Assembly: GCA_016719785.1 (NCBI GenBank)
Contig: JADJYJ010000001.1
Span: forward strand, 372,001-436,000
Direction: 5' to 3'
Length of the DNA: 64,000 nt
Source: Candidatus Amarolinea dominans
GTDB lineage: Bacteria; Chloroflexota; Anaerolineae; SSC4; Amarolineaceae
The position numbers and the translations under genes were made by a program. The notes beneath the pieces were generated by a model that was not told where the DNA came from, did no database searches, and was given only the letters and a program-made list of their open reading frames with translations. This document shows, piece by piece, positions 17,608-25,692 of the stretch; positions within the stretch are counted from its first letter, which is position 1, and each line of letters begins with the position of its first letter.

Positions 17608-18636
17608 TCAATCCTGACTCGCTGCTTCGTTCATGATCAGCGTATAACTGCGATAACGTCCTTCGGTGATGGCGCCGGTACTCAGCGCAGCCTTGACCGC
17701 GCAGCCCGGTTCGCTGAGGTGAACACAACTGTTGCCGAATTGACACTGGCCCAGGAACGGGCGCATCTCCGGGAACAGAAAGTCCAGTTCCACATCGTAC
17801 TCATCCAGACCCCACAGGCCGAACTCTTTGACTCCTGGCGTGTCCACCACCCGGCTGTCATGATCGAGGTCGAAGATCTCCAAGTGGGTCGTCGTGTGGC
17901 GTCCCTTGCCGGTGCTCTCGCTGATCTCGTTGACGCGCAGGCCCAGGCCCGGCTGCAGCACGTTGAGCAGGCTGGTTTTGCCCACGCCCGACTTGCCCAC
18001 GAAGACCGAGAGTTTACCCTGCAGCGCGGCGCGCAGATCGTCCATCCCCACACCCTGGCGTGCGCTGGTAATCACCACCGGGTAGCCCAGGCGTCGGTAG
18101 ACATCCACATCGGCCAGCAGGGTATCGGTTTCCATCAAGTCCGCCTTGGTGATGCAAATGAGCGGCCGTAACCCTTCGGCCTCCGCCACGATCAGGTAGC
18201 GGTCGAGCAGGTGCCAGGTGGGGTGGGGCTGCGCGGCCGCGAAGATCATCACTACCTGGTCCAGGTTAGCCGCGATGACCTGCGCCTGCTCCTTGCTGCC
18301 GGCCGCCGGGCGCACGAACTTGTTGCGCCGCGGCAGCACCTCGACGATCATGCCTCTGCCGTTGCCGGCATCCTCGAAGCGCACCACATCGCCGACCGCG
18401 ACCGGGTCGAGTTCGCGAATATCCTTGACCTCCTGCACACTGCGGTGCCCCAGGGACGAGCGATCGGCCGTGGGGTAGACCAGGCGCTTACGCAGCTTGG
18501 ACGACAGCGTGCAGGAGACGATCTGATCGTCTACTTGCAGGTAGTAGGCGCCCAGTTTTTTCTTGAAGACGACGCCGGTGAGCGGCGAGGCGTCCTGGGG
18601 GAGGCGCAGATCTGTGTGCGCTTTTGGTTTTGGCAT
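17608..18636 (-). CDS. rsgA: Ribosome small-subunit-dependent GTPase A
   Basis: Circularly permuted GTPase that checks late 30S ribosome assembly. An OB-fold-like N-terminus is followed by the G motifs in permuted order: G4 ITKAD (residues 162-166), G1 GKSGVGKTS (214-222) and G3 DTPG (265-268). The C-terminal zinc region has CQFGNSCVHLSEPGC. The ATG at 18636 is preferred for its GGAG and because it begins with the basic MPKPKAHTDL; an upstream start would overlap the ABC permease gene. It sits oddly between exporter and acetyltransferase genes, but on the same strand. Confidence 0.95.
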   Translation of the reverse strand: MPKPKAHTDLRLPQDASPLTGVVFKKKLGAYYLQVDDQIVSCTLSSKLRKRLVYPTADRSSLGHRSVQEVKDIRELDPVAVGDVVRFEDAGNGRGMIVEVLPRRNKFVRPAAGSKEQAQVIAANLDQVVMIFAAAQPHPTWHLLDRYLIVAEAEGLRPLICITKADLMETDTLLADVDVYRRLGYPVVITSARQGVGMDDLRAALQGKLSVFVGKSGVGKTSLLNVLQPGLGLRVNEISESTGKGRHTTTHLEIFDLDHDSRVVDTPGVKEFGLWGLDEYDVELDFLFPEMRPFLGQCQFGNSCVHLSEPGCAVKAALSTGAITEGRYRSYTLIMNEAASQD

Positions 18637-18664
18637 AGGACTCCATTCAGCAACGGGCATCGGG

Positions 18665-19489
18665 TTACCCATTGCGGTGCAGCTTACCGGTGCGCTTGGC
18701 GTAATGCTCGGCCCAGCGGAAGATGCGCAGACCGGCGGGGATGGTCAGCAGGCCGATGACGAGCAGCGGCCAGATGTAGGGCCACAGGCTGCCGGTGGCC
18801 GCGCCATCCAGCAACGTGGCGCGCACGCCGTCCAGCACGTAGGTGGCCGGCGAGAACTTCGACGCCACCTGCAGCCAGGCCGGCAGCACATCCACCGGGT
18901 AGTATACACCGGAGACAAGCAGAAGCAAGGCGATGATGACATGCGTCATCTGCGAGCCGCGCTCCGGGAAGAGCAGCGGCAGCACCGCGCCCACAATGCT
19001 GATTCCGATGAACGAGAGGCTGCCTGCCATCAACATCACCGCAGCGCCCGCCAGGTTGGCGTTGGCCAGGCGAATGTCAAAGAAGAGCAGCGTCGCACCC
19101 AGGATGACGGCCGTGTGAAACAGGCTGTAGACCACCGCGAAGGCGGTCTGGCCGAGCATGTGGGTGACGCGCCGAATCGGCGCCATCAACGTATACTCGA
19201 TCGTGCCCTCCCAACGCTCCATACCGACCACGTCGGTGACCCAGTAGAAGACCGACGAGAGATAGCGCCAGACCAGGGTCCCGATCGCCAGGTAGACGAC
19301 CAGGAAGTGGCTGTCAATGCCTTGCCCGCCCAGCTTCTCCATGCCAAAGCCGATGTAGCTTACGGACAGAGAATTGACAATGGAATAGACCAGCCAAACC
19401 AATTCCCAGGCCCAGTAGCGTCTGACAATAAAGAAATTGCGCTCGATAAAGGCATAACTGGCCTTTACTTCAAAAGCGAGTGTGCTCAT
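18665..19489 (-). CDS. ABC-2 type exporter permease
   Basis: Integral membrane subunit of a DrrB/ABC-2 type efflux transporter, 274 aa with about six hydrophobic segments (for example VVYSLFHTAVILGATLLFF, GISIVGAVLPLLFP, VIIALLLLVSGVYYP). The GVYYPVDVLPAWLQ stretch is typical of the family. The ATG at 19489 follows a strong GGAGGAGGT and overlaps the stop of the double-GNAT gene (ATGA). The matching ATPase is encoded 1.5 kb upstream (20988-21866), separated by the acetyltransferase. Cargo unknown; lipid, antibiotic and polysaccharide precursors are possibilities. Confidence 0.88.
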   Translation of the reverse strand: MSTLAFEVKASYAFIERNFFIVRRYWAWELVWLVYSIVNSLSVSYIGFGMEKLGGQGIDSHFLVVYLAIGTLVWRYLSSVFYWVTDVVGMERWEGTIEYTLMAPIRRVTHMLGQTAFAVVYSLFHTAVILGATLLFFDIRLANANLAGAAVMLMAGSLSFIGISIVGAVLPLLFPERGSQMTHVIIALLLLVSGVYYPVDVLPAWLQVASKFSPATYVLDGVRATLLDGAATGSLWPYIWPLLVIGLLTIPAGLRIFRWAEHYAKRTGKLHRNG

Positions 19490-20691
19490 GTGATACCTCC
19501 TCCAGGTGCAGTCGCCTGCCACTCGTCGCGCAGGATGCCCATGAAGACTTCATCCCAGCGCCGGCCTTCACGCAGGAGGGCGGCGCGACCAATCCCCTCG
19601 ACCGCGAACCCGGTCTTTTCGTACGACCGCCGGGCGCGTGCGTTGTAGGCAAACACGCTCAGGGTGAGACGCTGCAAGTTCAGCTCGGTGAACGCATAGC
19701 GTTGCATGATGCGCATCGCATCGCTGCCGTAACCTTGCCCCCAACAATCCGCTTCACCGATGCCGATGCTCACCCAGCCGGTGCCATGCATCCACTGGAT
19801 GCCGTTGACGCTGACGAAGCCGATCGGGCGGTCGTCAGCCAAACGATAGATCATGAACCAGTATTCGTCGAGCGACCTGCGCTGTGCGTCGCGCAGTTGA
19901 TCCTTTACCAGGTCCTCCTTGACCACGCCGGTCAGCCAGGGCCGCACCGGGTCAGCATCGAGCAGACGCCGATACTCGGCCTGGCGTGACCAGGCGGCGA
20001 AGAGGGGGGCGACCACTTCGGGGGTAATGGGGCCTAAGCGCACCTTATCGCCCTCGAACAGACGCGTGCTCTGCAGCGCGGGCAGCCGGGGAATGTCCGC
20101 GCCGGGCGCATCAATCCGCGCCACCCCGCCGACATCGGGCAGTCCGCGGCGCCACTCGTCTTGCAAAATGCCGTAGTGCAACCGATCGTAACGCCGGCCG
20201 CCGCGGTTGAACGCGTCGCGCAGGCGCACATCCAGGCTAAAGGCCGCTTGGGTGAGCAGGCGCTGCGCAGCCACATTGTCCCCCGGCGCCATCGCCGCCA
20301 ACCGCTGCAGGTTCAACTCATTGAACGCGTAGTGCAGCGTCAGGCGCAACGCTTCGCGACCATAGCCGCGCCCGCGGTCCGCGGCATCACCGATGCCCAA
20401 CTGCAAGGCAGCGCTCTGTTGCGACCACTCGATCCAGATGAGCTTGCTGAAACCAATCAGCCGATCATCGGCGCGGGCGTGGATCGTGAACCAAAACTCG
20501 CGATCCCCTTGCTTGCGCGACTCCTCGTACCTCTGCTTGATCTGCCCCGGCGTCAGCGGATAGGCCGACTCGGAGCCTAACAGGTGCATGTAGTCAGCAT
20601 CCTGTGTCCAACGTGCCTCCACCTCCGCATCCCTGTCTGGGTCCGGCACGGCCAGGTAAATCAGTTCGCCATCAAAAAGCGCTTGATTCAT
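19486..20691 (-). CDS. Double RimJ/RimL-type N-acetyltransferase
   Basis: 401 residues comprising two RimJ/RimL-like GNAT domains in tandem. The first has LQLGIGDAADRGRGYGREALRLTLHYAFNELNLQRL, the second VSIGIGEADCWGQGYGSDAMRIMQRYAFTELNLQRL, and each ends with a conserved DEW segment (GILQDEW, GILRDEW). Internal duplication is therefore clear. It lies inside an ABC exporter operon, overlapping the permease start by 4 bp, which suggests a detoxification or export-linked modification role. That is inference only. Confidence 0.85.
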   Translation of the reverse strand: MNQALFDGELIYLAVPDPDRDAEVEARWTQDADYMHLLGSESAYPLTPGQIKQRYEESRKQGDREFWFTIHARADDRLIGFSKLIWIEWSQQSAALQLGIGDAADRGRGYGREALRLTLHYAFNELNLQRLAAMAPGDNVAAQRLLTQAAFSLDVRLRDAFNRGGRRYDRLHYGILQDEWRRGLPDVGGVARIDAPGADIPRLPALQSTRLFEGDKVRLGPITPEVVAPLFAAWSRQAEYRRLLDADPVRPWLTGVVKEDLVKDQLRDAQRRSLDEYWFMIYRLADDRPIGFVSVNGIQWMHGTGWVSIGIGEADCWGQGYGSDAMRIMQRYAFTELNLQRLTLSVFAYNARARRSYEKTGFAVEGIGRAALLREGRRWDEVFMGILRDEWQATAPGGGIT

Positions 20692-20987
20692 GGTTGATCG
20701 TCTTCCTTTCTGTCTGTTCTCTGTCTGTTCGTATCTTTCCCAACGTTTGCCATCCCGCCAAGCAGGCGCGCATGGCGCTCAGGCGGCTTGGCTCTCAGCG
20801 GCGCCGTGCAGAGCAGCGAGCAACGCCGAACGCGGGGATTGCCCTTCAGCGCAGGGGGGAGTCCAGGGCGTTGGGCCTGCGCGATCAGTCGGTCGCACCG
20901 CGGTCGCGCAGGCCCCCCACAGTCTCATGATGACATCCCCCTCACAGGGCGCCGTGGACAGACAAACACTACAAAACGTACTGGGCA
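20692..20987. other. Gene-free interval between ABC ATPase and acetyltransferase
   Basis: 296 bp with no supported reading frame, no clear terminator and no consensus promoter that I can see. Frames here lack recognisable domains. It could be the decayed remains of a second permease gene, but there is no direct support. Confidence 0.4.
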
Positions 20988-21866
20988 TCATGCGACTTGA
21001 TCCTCCGTCACGAGCTTCTTGCCGGTCAACTGCAAGAAGACTTCCTCCAGGCTCGGCACATGACCGTTGGTCTGCGGGATTCGCTGCTTGAGATTAGCCG
21101 GCGTATCCAACGCCACGATGTTGCCGCCGTCAATGATGGCGATGCGATCACACAGGATATCCGCTTCCATCATGTCGTGCGTCGTCAACAGGATCGTGGC
21201 GTCGTGCGTGTCGCGCAGTTCACGCACAAAGGCCTGCACTTCCCGCTTCGAACGGGGGTCGAGGCCGGTCGTTGGTTCATCCAACAGCAGCAGGATCGGG
21301 TGCGTCAGGAATGCCCGTGCAATCGCGACCTTCTGCTGCATACCGCGTGACATCTCTTCCATCGGCTGGAAGATGGCCTTCTCCTCCAGGCCCAGGCGCA
21401 GCAGGATACTCTTGGCCTGGGCGCGGGCAGTACTGGCTCCTACGCCATAGAGCCGCGCACCGTAGAGCAGGTTCTCCATCGGCGAAAGCTTCTTGAAGAA
21501 GCTGGCTTCCACCGAGACCCGGTTGAGCAGGCGCTGCGCCGCCATCGGGTCTTTGACCACATCATGTCCAAAGACATTGATCTGGCCGCCGTCAGGGATG
21601 AGCAGCGTGGCAATCAGGCGAATCAGGGTGGACTTGCCGCTGCCGTTTGGCCCCAGCACCCCAAAGATCTCTCCCCGCGGCACACTGAAGCTGACTCGGT
21701 TGACCGCCACCGTCTGCTTCGATTTGCCATCGAGATGCCCGTTGGTTGCACCGCTGCTTGTGGCCTGGCCGTTGGAACGTTTCCTGAACGGGAGCGCAAA
21801 ACCGGACCCTTGTTTGCCAAACGTCTTCAGGGCGCCGTCAACCTGTAAAGCTGGTTCGAAACTCAT
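20988..21866 (-). CDS. ABC-2 type exporter ATP-binding protein
   Basis: Drives the exporter whose permease lies at 18665-19489. It has Walker A GPNGSGKST, the signature-like MSRGMQQKVAIARAF, Walker B LLLLDEPTTGLDP and H-loop LTTHDM, and a C-terminal extension ending LEEVFLQLTGKK typical of DrrA-type ATPases. The ATG at 21866 is preceded by GAGGAGG. Unusual: between the first strand (ALQVDGALKTFGK) and VNRVSFSVPRGE there is about 35 residues of low-complexity sequence rich in Ser, Gly, Asn and Arg, where relatives have a short turn. Upstream is a hairpin-rich leader. Confidence 0.93.
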   Translation of the reverse strand: MSFEPALQVDGALKTFGKQGSGFALPFRKRSNGQATSSGATNGHLDGKSKQTVAVNRVSFSVPRGEIFGVLGPNGSGKSTLIRLIATLLIPDGGQINVFGHDVVKDPMAAQRLLNRVSVEASFFKKLSPMENLLYGARLYGVGASTARAQAKSILLRLGLEEKAIFQPMEEMSRGMQQKVAIARAFLTHPILLLLDEPTTGLDPRSKREVQAFVRELRDTHDATILLTTHDMMEADILCDRIAIIDGGNIVALDTPANLKQRIPQTNGHVPSLEEVFLQLTGKKLVTEDQVA

Positions 21867-21957
21867 AAGTTCCTCCTCGTATCTCAAGGGCGCACACCTA
21901 AGCCCCTCCACCGCACCATTTTGTTGAACCACAAGCCGCTCTCGACCGGGCAATAAG

Positions 21958-22049
21958 AGAGCCGTGGAGATGACCCCACGGCTCTGGTCGCGCTGATGCG
22001 CGGGCATCAGCCAACAAAAAAGCCGTGGAGCGAGACGTTCGCCCACGGC
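21958..22049 (-). promoter_or_regulatory. Leader with tandem terminator-like hairpins before the ABC ATPase
   Basis: On the minus strand the first hairpin (22016-22049) is GCCGTGG/CCACGGC followed by six T. A second (21958-21985) is AGAGCCGTGG/CCACGGCTCT followed by CTTATT. A third small stem (CTGATGC/GCATCAG) lies between. Because both main stems use the same heptamer, the 3' arm of the first can pair with the 5' arm of the second, giving mutually exclusive folds. Confidence 0.55.
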
Positions 22050-22056
22050 CTGGATG

Positions 22057-22085
22057 TACTTAACACGAATCTTGTGTTATGTCAA
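22057..22085 (-). promoter_or_regulatory. Candidate promoter with dyad in the spacer
   Basis: On the minus strand TTGACA (22080-22085) is followed by a dyad TAACAC-7-GTGTTA (22061-22079) and a weak -10 (TAAGTA or TTAAGT). The dyad fills the spacer, as expected for an operator bound by a repressor or MerR-type activator. Confidence 0.45.
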
Positions 22086-22604
22086 CCTGACAGAGGGCGC
22101 ACGTCGAACGCGCAGAGCAACATCACCGTCACCGGTGATACGGACACGATAAACGATCGTGCGGACGATAGTCATGCGACTCATCAACGTACACTGCCCC
22201 TTTCGTTAAGATGACTGTTCAGGAAATTGGTGATTTTATTTTCCAGAACCGTAAGAGAGATTCTAGCATAACCGCCCGCAGGTTGTCAAACTGGACACGG
22301 TGAAAAATTCGTGGGGCATGCGTGTTCTTGCGCTTGCCTCTCACGAAGCGTGCGCGTAACGGGCGGCATGACCCCGTCGTCAGACAGGCTGGCGACGGGG
22401 TCATGCCGTTGCATGCGTGCTGCGCGCCCCATGTCAAACACCCGGTTTGCACCCAGTAGCATAAGCCCCCCCATGAAACATCTTTCCACCGAAGGGCGCC
22501 CACGGTAGGCACCCGCCGAAAAGAGATAGAAAGTTATCCACTCATGGCAGCGTGGCCGCTTATTATCGCTTTGCGTGAATCTCGAATCTCAGGAGAATAC
22601 GACT
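22086..22604. other. Intergenic region with a long palindrome
   Basis: About 520 bp without a supported gene, between the divergent ABC ATPase and protease genes. It contains a palindrome at 22364-22408 with a 15-bp perfect stem (CGGCATGACCCCGTC and complement) and no T-run. AGGAGA just before 22605 is the ribosome-binding site of the protease gene. Confidence 0.55.
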
Positions 22605-25412
22605 ATGTTTCCAGTACGCACATTGCAGGCCCGCAGAGTCTGCACCATTTGCTTTGTTTTCGCCTTGCTGATAACGGCCCTTCCGGCCGGGCAGGCGCTT
22701 CCGGCCGCGGCCGCGACAGGGGTGATTTCTTCAGCGCCGTCTGGCGGCGATCCAGAAACGCCCATTCATGCCAGGTTGTTCCTCCAGGCGCCAGCCACGC
22801 TCGGTCAACCGGCCACACTGACCTGCCAGGTTTCCAGCACGCAGGACGCCCCCGGAACCACGGCACAGATTGAGTTGCCTGGTAACGTCACGCGGAGCGT
22901 GGGTAGCCTGACCTGGCAAGGTGATCTGACCGCCAATCAACCGGTTGAGATCGCAGTCACCGTTGTCTTCACCGCGCCGGGCGATACCGCCATTCTGTGC
23001 CGCGCCCTGCACACGGTGGATGCCAGGAACAGTTGGGGAGACCTGGCCGCGCTCTATCTCTCCGTCAGCGCGGACGAGATCAAGGCGGGCTTTGCGCCGA
23101 TCCCGGTGAGCGAGCGCGTGCATAACGGCGGCCTGCAGCGCGCGGGCGATGGTCGCCTTCTGGCAGATACGCCGGCATCCTATCCGGATCCCAATCGGAT
23201 CGTCGCGCCGCCGCCGGCCAACAACCCTTTGCCGCCGCCGGCCGCACCCGCCGCACCCGCTGCACCGGCGCCTTCGCCAAATCCCAAAGATCAACCACAG
23301 TCACCGCCCGCAGCGCCCGCGGCGCCGCCAGTCCTGCCCGCAGCGCCGGTCAGTCCAGAAGCGGCCCTGGTTCCGAACTCCTTGACCGTGACCGGCAATT
23401 GGGCCTATTACGACCGGGACGACAACTACGTCGGCGCGCTGGAGATGCTGGTCGAGCTGGTGCGCGGCGATAACGGCGGGCACCTGGCCTATTGTTTCAC
23501 CGACCTGAGTGGCAATTACGCGTGTGGGCCGGTGAGCAACCCCGGTGGGGTGGGTGTGCGCACCCTGCTGCGCTCCTGGACTAATTACAACCCCAACGGC
23601 GACATTCTGGCCGTCGTCAACCCCGACTATGGCACTACCAATGCCATCGGCTTCACCTTTCCGACGCAGAGCGGCGTCGTCGTTTTCCCTGACGGCACGC
23701 ATGACATTGGCGCCTGGTTTGTCTTCAACGGCAGCAACTACGAGCGTGCCTACTGGACACAGCGCGACCTGAACGAAACCTGGCGTTTTGTCTATTTCAC
23801 CGGTGGCGGGGGCACTTCCGGCCCAACCACTGTGCAATGGAAGATTGACAGCACCGACGGCACCTACTACAACCCCGGCGGCAACGTTCACCTGATGGGG
23901 GTTGATCCACTGTCACCCCTGGGCGTGGTCGCCAAGCACGAGTACGGACACAACATCATGTACAACATCTATGGCAACTACATGCCGCCCAACCCGAACT
24001 GCAATCCGCACACGATCCCGGCTGCCCTCAGCGCTGGCTGCGGTTGGACGGAAGGCTGGGCCGAGTTCCTGACGTCGGCCGTCAACAACAGCCCCACGTT
24101 CTACTGGCCGAGCGGCGCCAGTCTCGACCTGGAATACCCGACCTGGGGAACGTTTGGATGGGACAACGGCGACTGGCCTGAAGGTCGCGTCGCCGGCGCG
24201 CTGTGGGACATCTACGACGCCAACAACGACGGCGATGACACCTATTCCGATGGCGCCTTTGTGAATCTGTGGGACGTCTCGTACAACGCCAACGACAACG
24301 TGATGGCCGACTTCTGGTATCACTGGTTGGTGCGTGGGCACAGCAACGTAAGCTGGGGGCCGATCATGGACCTCTACCAGAACACGATCAACTACCGCGG
24401 CGGCCCCTTCAACGACGATTTTGCTTCGGCGTGGGGCATCGGCTCGGTGCCCTTTGCTTGGAATGGGTGGAATACGATCAATGCGACGACACAAGGCAAC
24501 GACCCACCGACCACGTGTGCGTCGGGCTCGTATCCCAGGCAATCGCGCAGCGACTGGTACAGCTACACACCGCCCATCACCGGCAACTACAACATCAACA
24601 CGATCGGCAGCAACTACGATACCGTTGTCGCGGCATGGACCGGGTCGTGGGGTTTCCTCACCAGCCAGGGCTGTGACGACGACGCTGGCGGGAATTGGAC
24701 CTCGTCATTGAACGTCACGCTCTACGGCGGCGCCACCTACTATATTGAAATCATGTCGTATGGCAACACCACTGGAGGCTTGCAAAACCTGTCTGTCACA
24801 CTGCTCCCGCCGCCGAACGACGACTTCGACTATGCCTTCGCGGCCGGTGACTCCTATGTGGACTACGAAAACACGGGCAATGCCACGACCACCGACGACG
24901 ATCCGTCGTTCACCTGCGGTAACTACTTCAATGGTCAGGGTTCGCACAGCGTCTGGTACACGATCACGTCGCCTTACAGCCGCGTTTTAACGGCGAGCAC
25001 GCTAACCAGCAACTACGACACCGTGCTCGGCATCTGGACCGGCAGCCGAGGCGCGCTCAGCCTGGCCGCATGCAACGATGACACCGGCGGCGGCTACCAG
25101 TCGCAAACGCAGGTGGCCATGCAGGCCGGCACGACCTATTCCATCGAAGCGTTGGGTTACGGCGCCGGCAACGGTGCACTGAACTTTGCCACCAGCTTAG
25201 GCCCGATCTGCCCGGACTTCACCGCCCCGGCCGGCGTTGGCGTCGAGGACGTCGCGCTGATCTCCAGCTTGTGGGGACAAGCCGCCGGCCCGCCCTACGA
25301 TTATGACGGCGACGGCATGATCACCATCTACGACATCACCCAGGTCACGCCGCTGTGGGACCAGGACTGCCTGGGAGTGGTCGCCCCGCCCGAAGCCTCC
25401 CCCAAACCGTAG
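22605..25412 (+). CDS. Secreted multidomain metalloprotease-like protein with PPC repeats and dockerin-like tail
   Basis: 935 residues. An N-terminal signal peptide (hydrophobic VCTICFVFALLITALPA, cleavage near residues 35-37) precedes a domain of about 150 residues resembling a CARDB/DUF11-type beta-sandwich and then a Pro/Ala-rich linker. The central domain carries HEYGH (445-449) and, about 35 residues later, GWTEGWAEF, giving the two His and a Glu of a gluzincin-type zinc site. Two PPC-like beta domains follow, each starting NDDF and containing SNYDTV and WTGS. The C-terminus (DVALISSLWG, YDYDGDGMITIYDITQV) resembles paired dockerin-type calcium loops. ATG at 22605 is chosen for AGGAGA and the signal peptide. 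Likely extracellular; substrate unknown. Confidence 0.8.
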   Translation: MFPVRTLQARRVCTICFVFALLITALPAGQALPAAAATGVISSAPSGGDPETPIHARLFLQAPATLGQPATLTCQVSSTQDAPGTTAQIELPGNVTRSVGSLTWQGDLTANQPVEIAVTVVFTAPGDTAILCRALHTVDARNSWGDLAALYLSVSADEIKAGFAPIPVSERVHNGGLQRAGDGRLLADTPASYPDPNRIVAPPPANNPLPPPAAPAAPAAPAPSPNPKDQPQSPPAAPAAPPVLPAAPVSPEAALVPNSLTVTGNWAYYDRDDNYVGALEMLVELVRGDNGGHLAYCFTDLSGNYACGPVSNPGGVGVRTLLRSWTNYNPNGDILAVVNPDYGTTNAIGFTFPTQSGVVVFPDGTHDIGAWFVFNGSNYERAYWTQRDLNETWRFVYFTGGGGTSGPTTVQWKIDSTDGTYYNPGGNVHLMGVDPLSPLGVVAKHEYGHNIMYNIYGNYMPPNPNCNPHTIPAALSAGCGWTEGWAEFLTSAVNNSPTFYWPSGASLDLEYPTWGTFGWDNGDWPEGRVAGALWDIYDANNDGDDTYSDGAFVNLWDVSYNANDNVMADFWYHWLVRGHSNVSWGPIMDLYQNTINYRGGPFNDDFASAWGIGSVPFAWNGWNTINATTQGNDPPTTCASGSYPRQSRSDWYSYTPPITGNYNINTIGSNYDTVVAAWTGSWGFLTSQGCDDDAGGNWTSSLNVTLYGGATYYIEIMSYGNTTGGLQNLSVTLLPPPNDDFDYAFAAGDSYVDYENTGNATTTDDDPSFTCGNYFNGQGSHSVWYTITSPYSRVLTASTLTSNYDTVLGIWTGSRGALSLAACNDDTGGGYQSQTQVAMQAGTTYSIEALGYGAGNGALNFATSLGPICPDFTAPAGVGVEDVALISSLWGQAAGPPYDYDGDGMITIYDITQVTPLWDQDCLGVVAPPEASPKP

Positions 25413-25500
25413 GTCACGCCTCCGGCGTGACAACGCTGTCTGCGCCGGAGCACACTTCCCTGCGCCTGTAACGCAAGCCTCTGGCTTGCGTTACAGGCGC
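25413..25500. repeat. Two palindromes with GCCTYYGGC apex after the protease gene
   Basis: GTCACGCC-TCC-GGCGTGAC (25413-25431) directly follows the stop codon. A second element (25462-25500) has an 18-bp perfect stem around TCT. They share their apex with the palindrome at 5450-5492. They could terminate transcription, although T-runs are absent. Confidence 0.65.
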
Positions 25501-25637
25501 ACGTCTTCTGATTTGGCGCACATCCAATCAAGGAGCGCGGCGATACATCGAAGCCTAACGCAATTTATGATTCCTTTGCGGTGAAAAATACGGTTGGGGC
25601 TGCAATTGTCGTGCTCGGTTCCCCAGGCTTTCCCATC

Positions 25638-25672
25638 ATTATACTTTCAAGTATAATACTTGAAAGTATAAT
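25638..25672. promoter_or_regulatory. 35-bp perfect palindromic promoter/operator of the DUF234 ATPase
   Basis: Two 16-bp arms, ATTATACTTTCAAGTA and its exact complement, are separated by TAA. TATAAT-like -10 sequences lie at the centre and at the right end, about 20 bp before the ATG at 25693. An autorepressed promoter is the simplest reading. A similar structure precedes the remnant of a related gene at 56396-56432. Confidence 0.7.
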
Positions 25673-25692
25673 CTGTCACACGGAAAACAGGT

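Noticed and set aside
21867..22046. N-terminal extension of the ABC ATPase to a GTG at 22046
   Set aside because: The extension is translated from terminator-like hairpins, has no conservation pattern, and the ATG at 21866 has a strong GAGGAGG.
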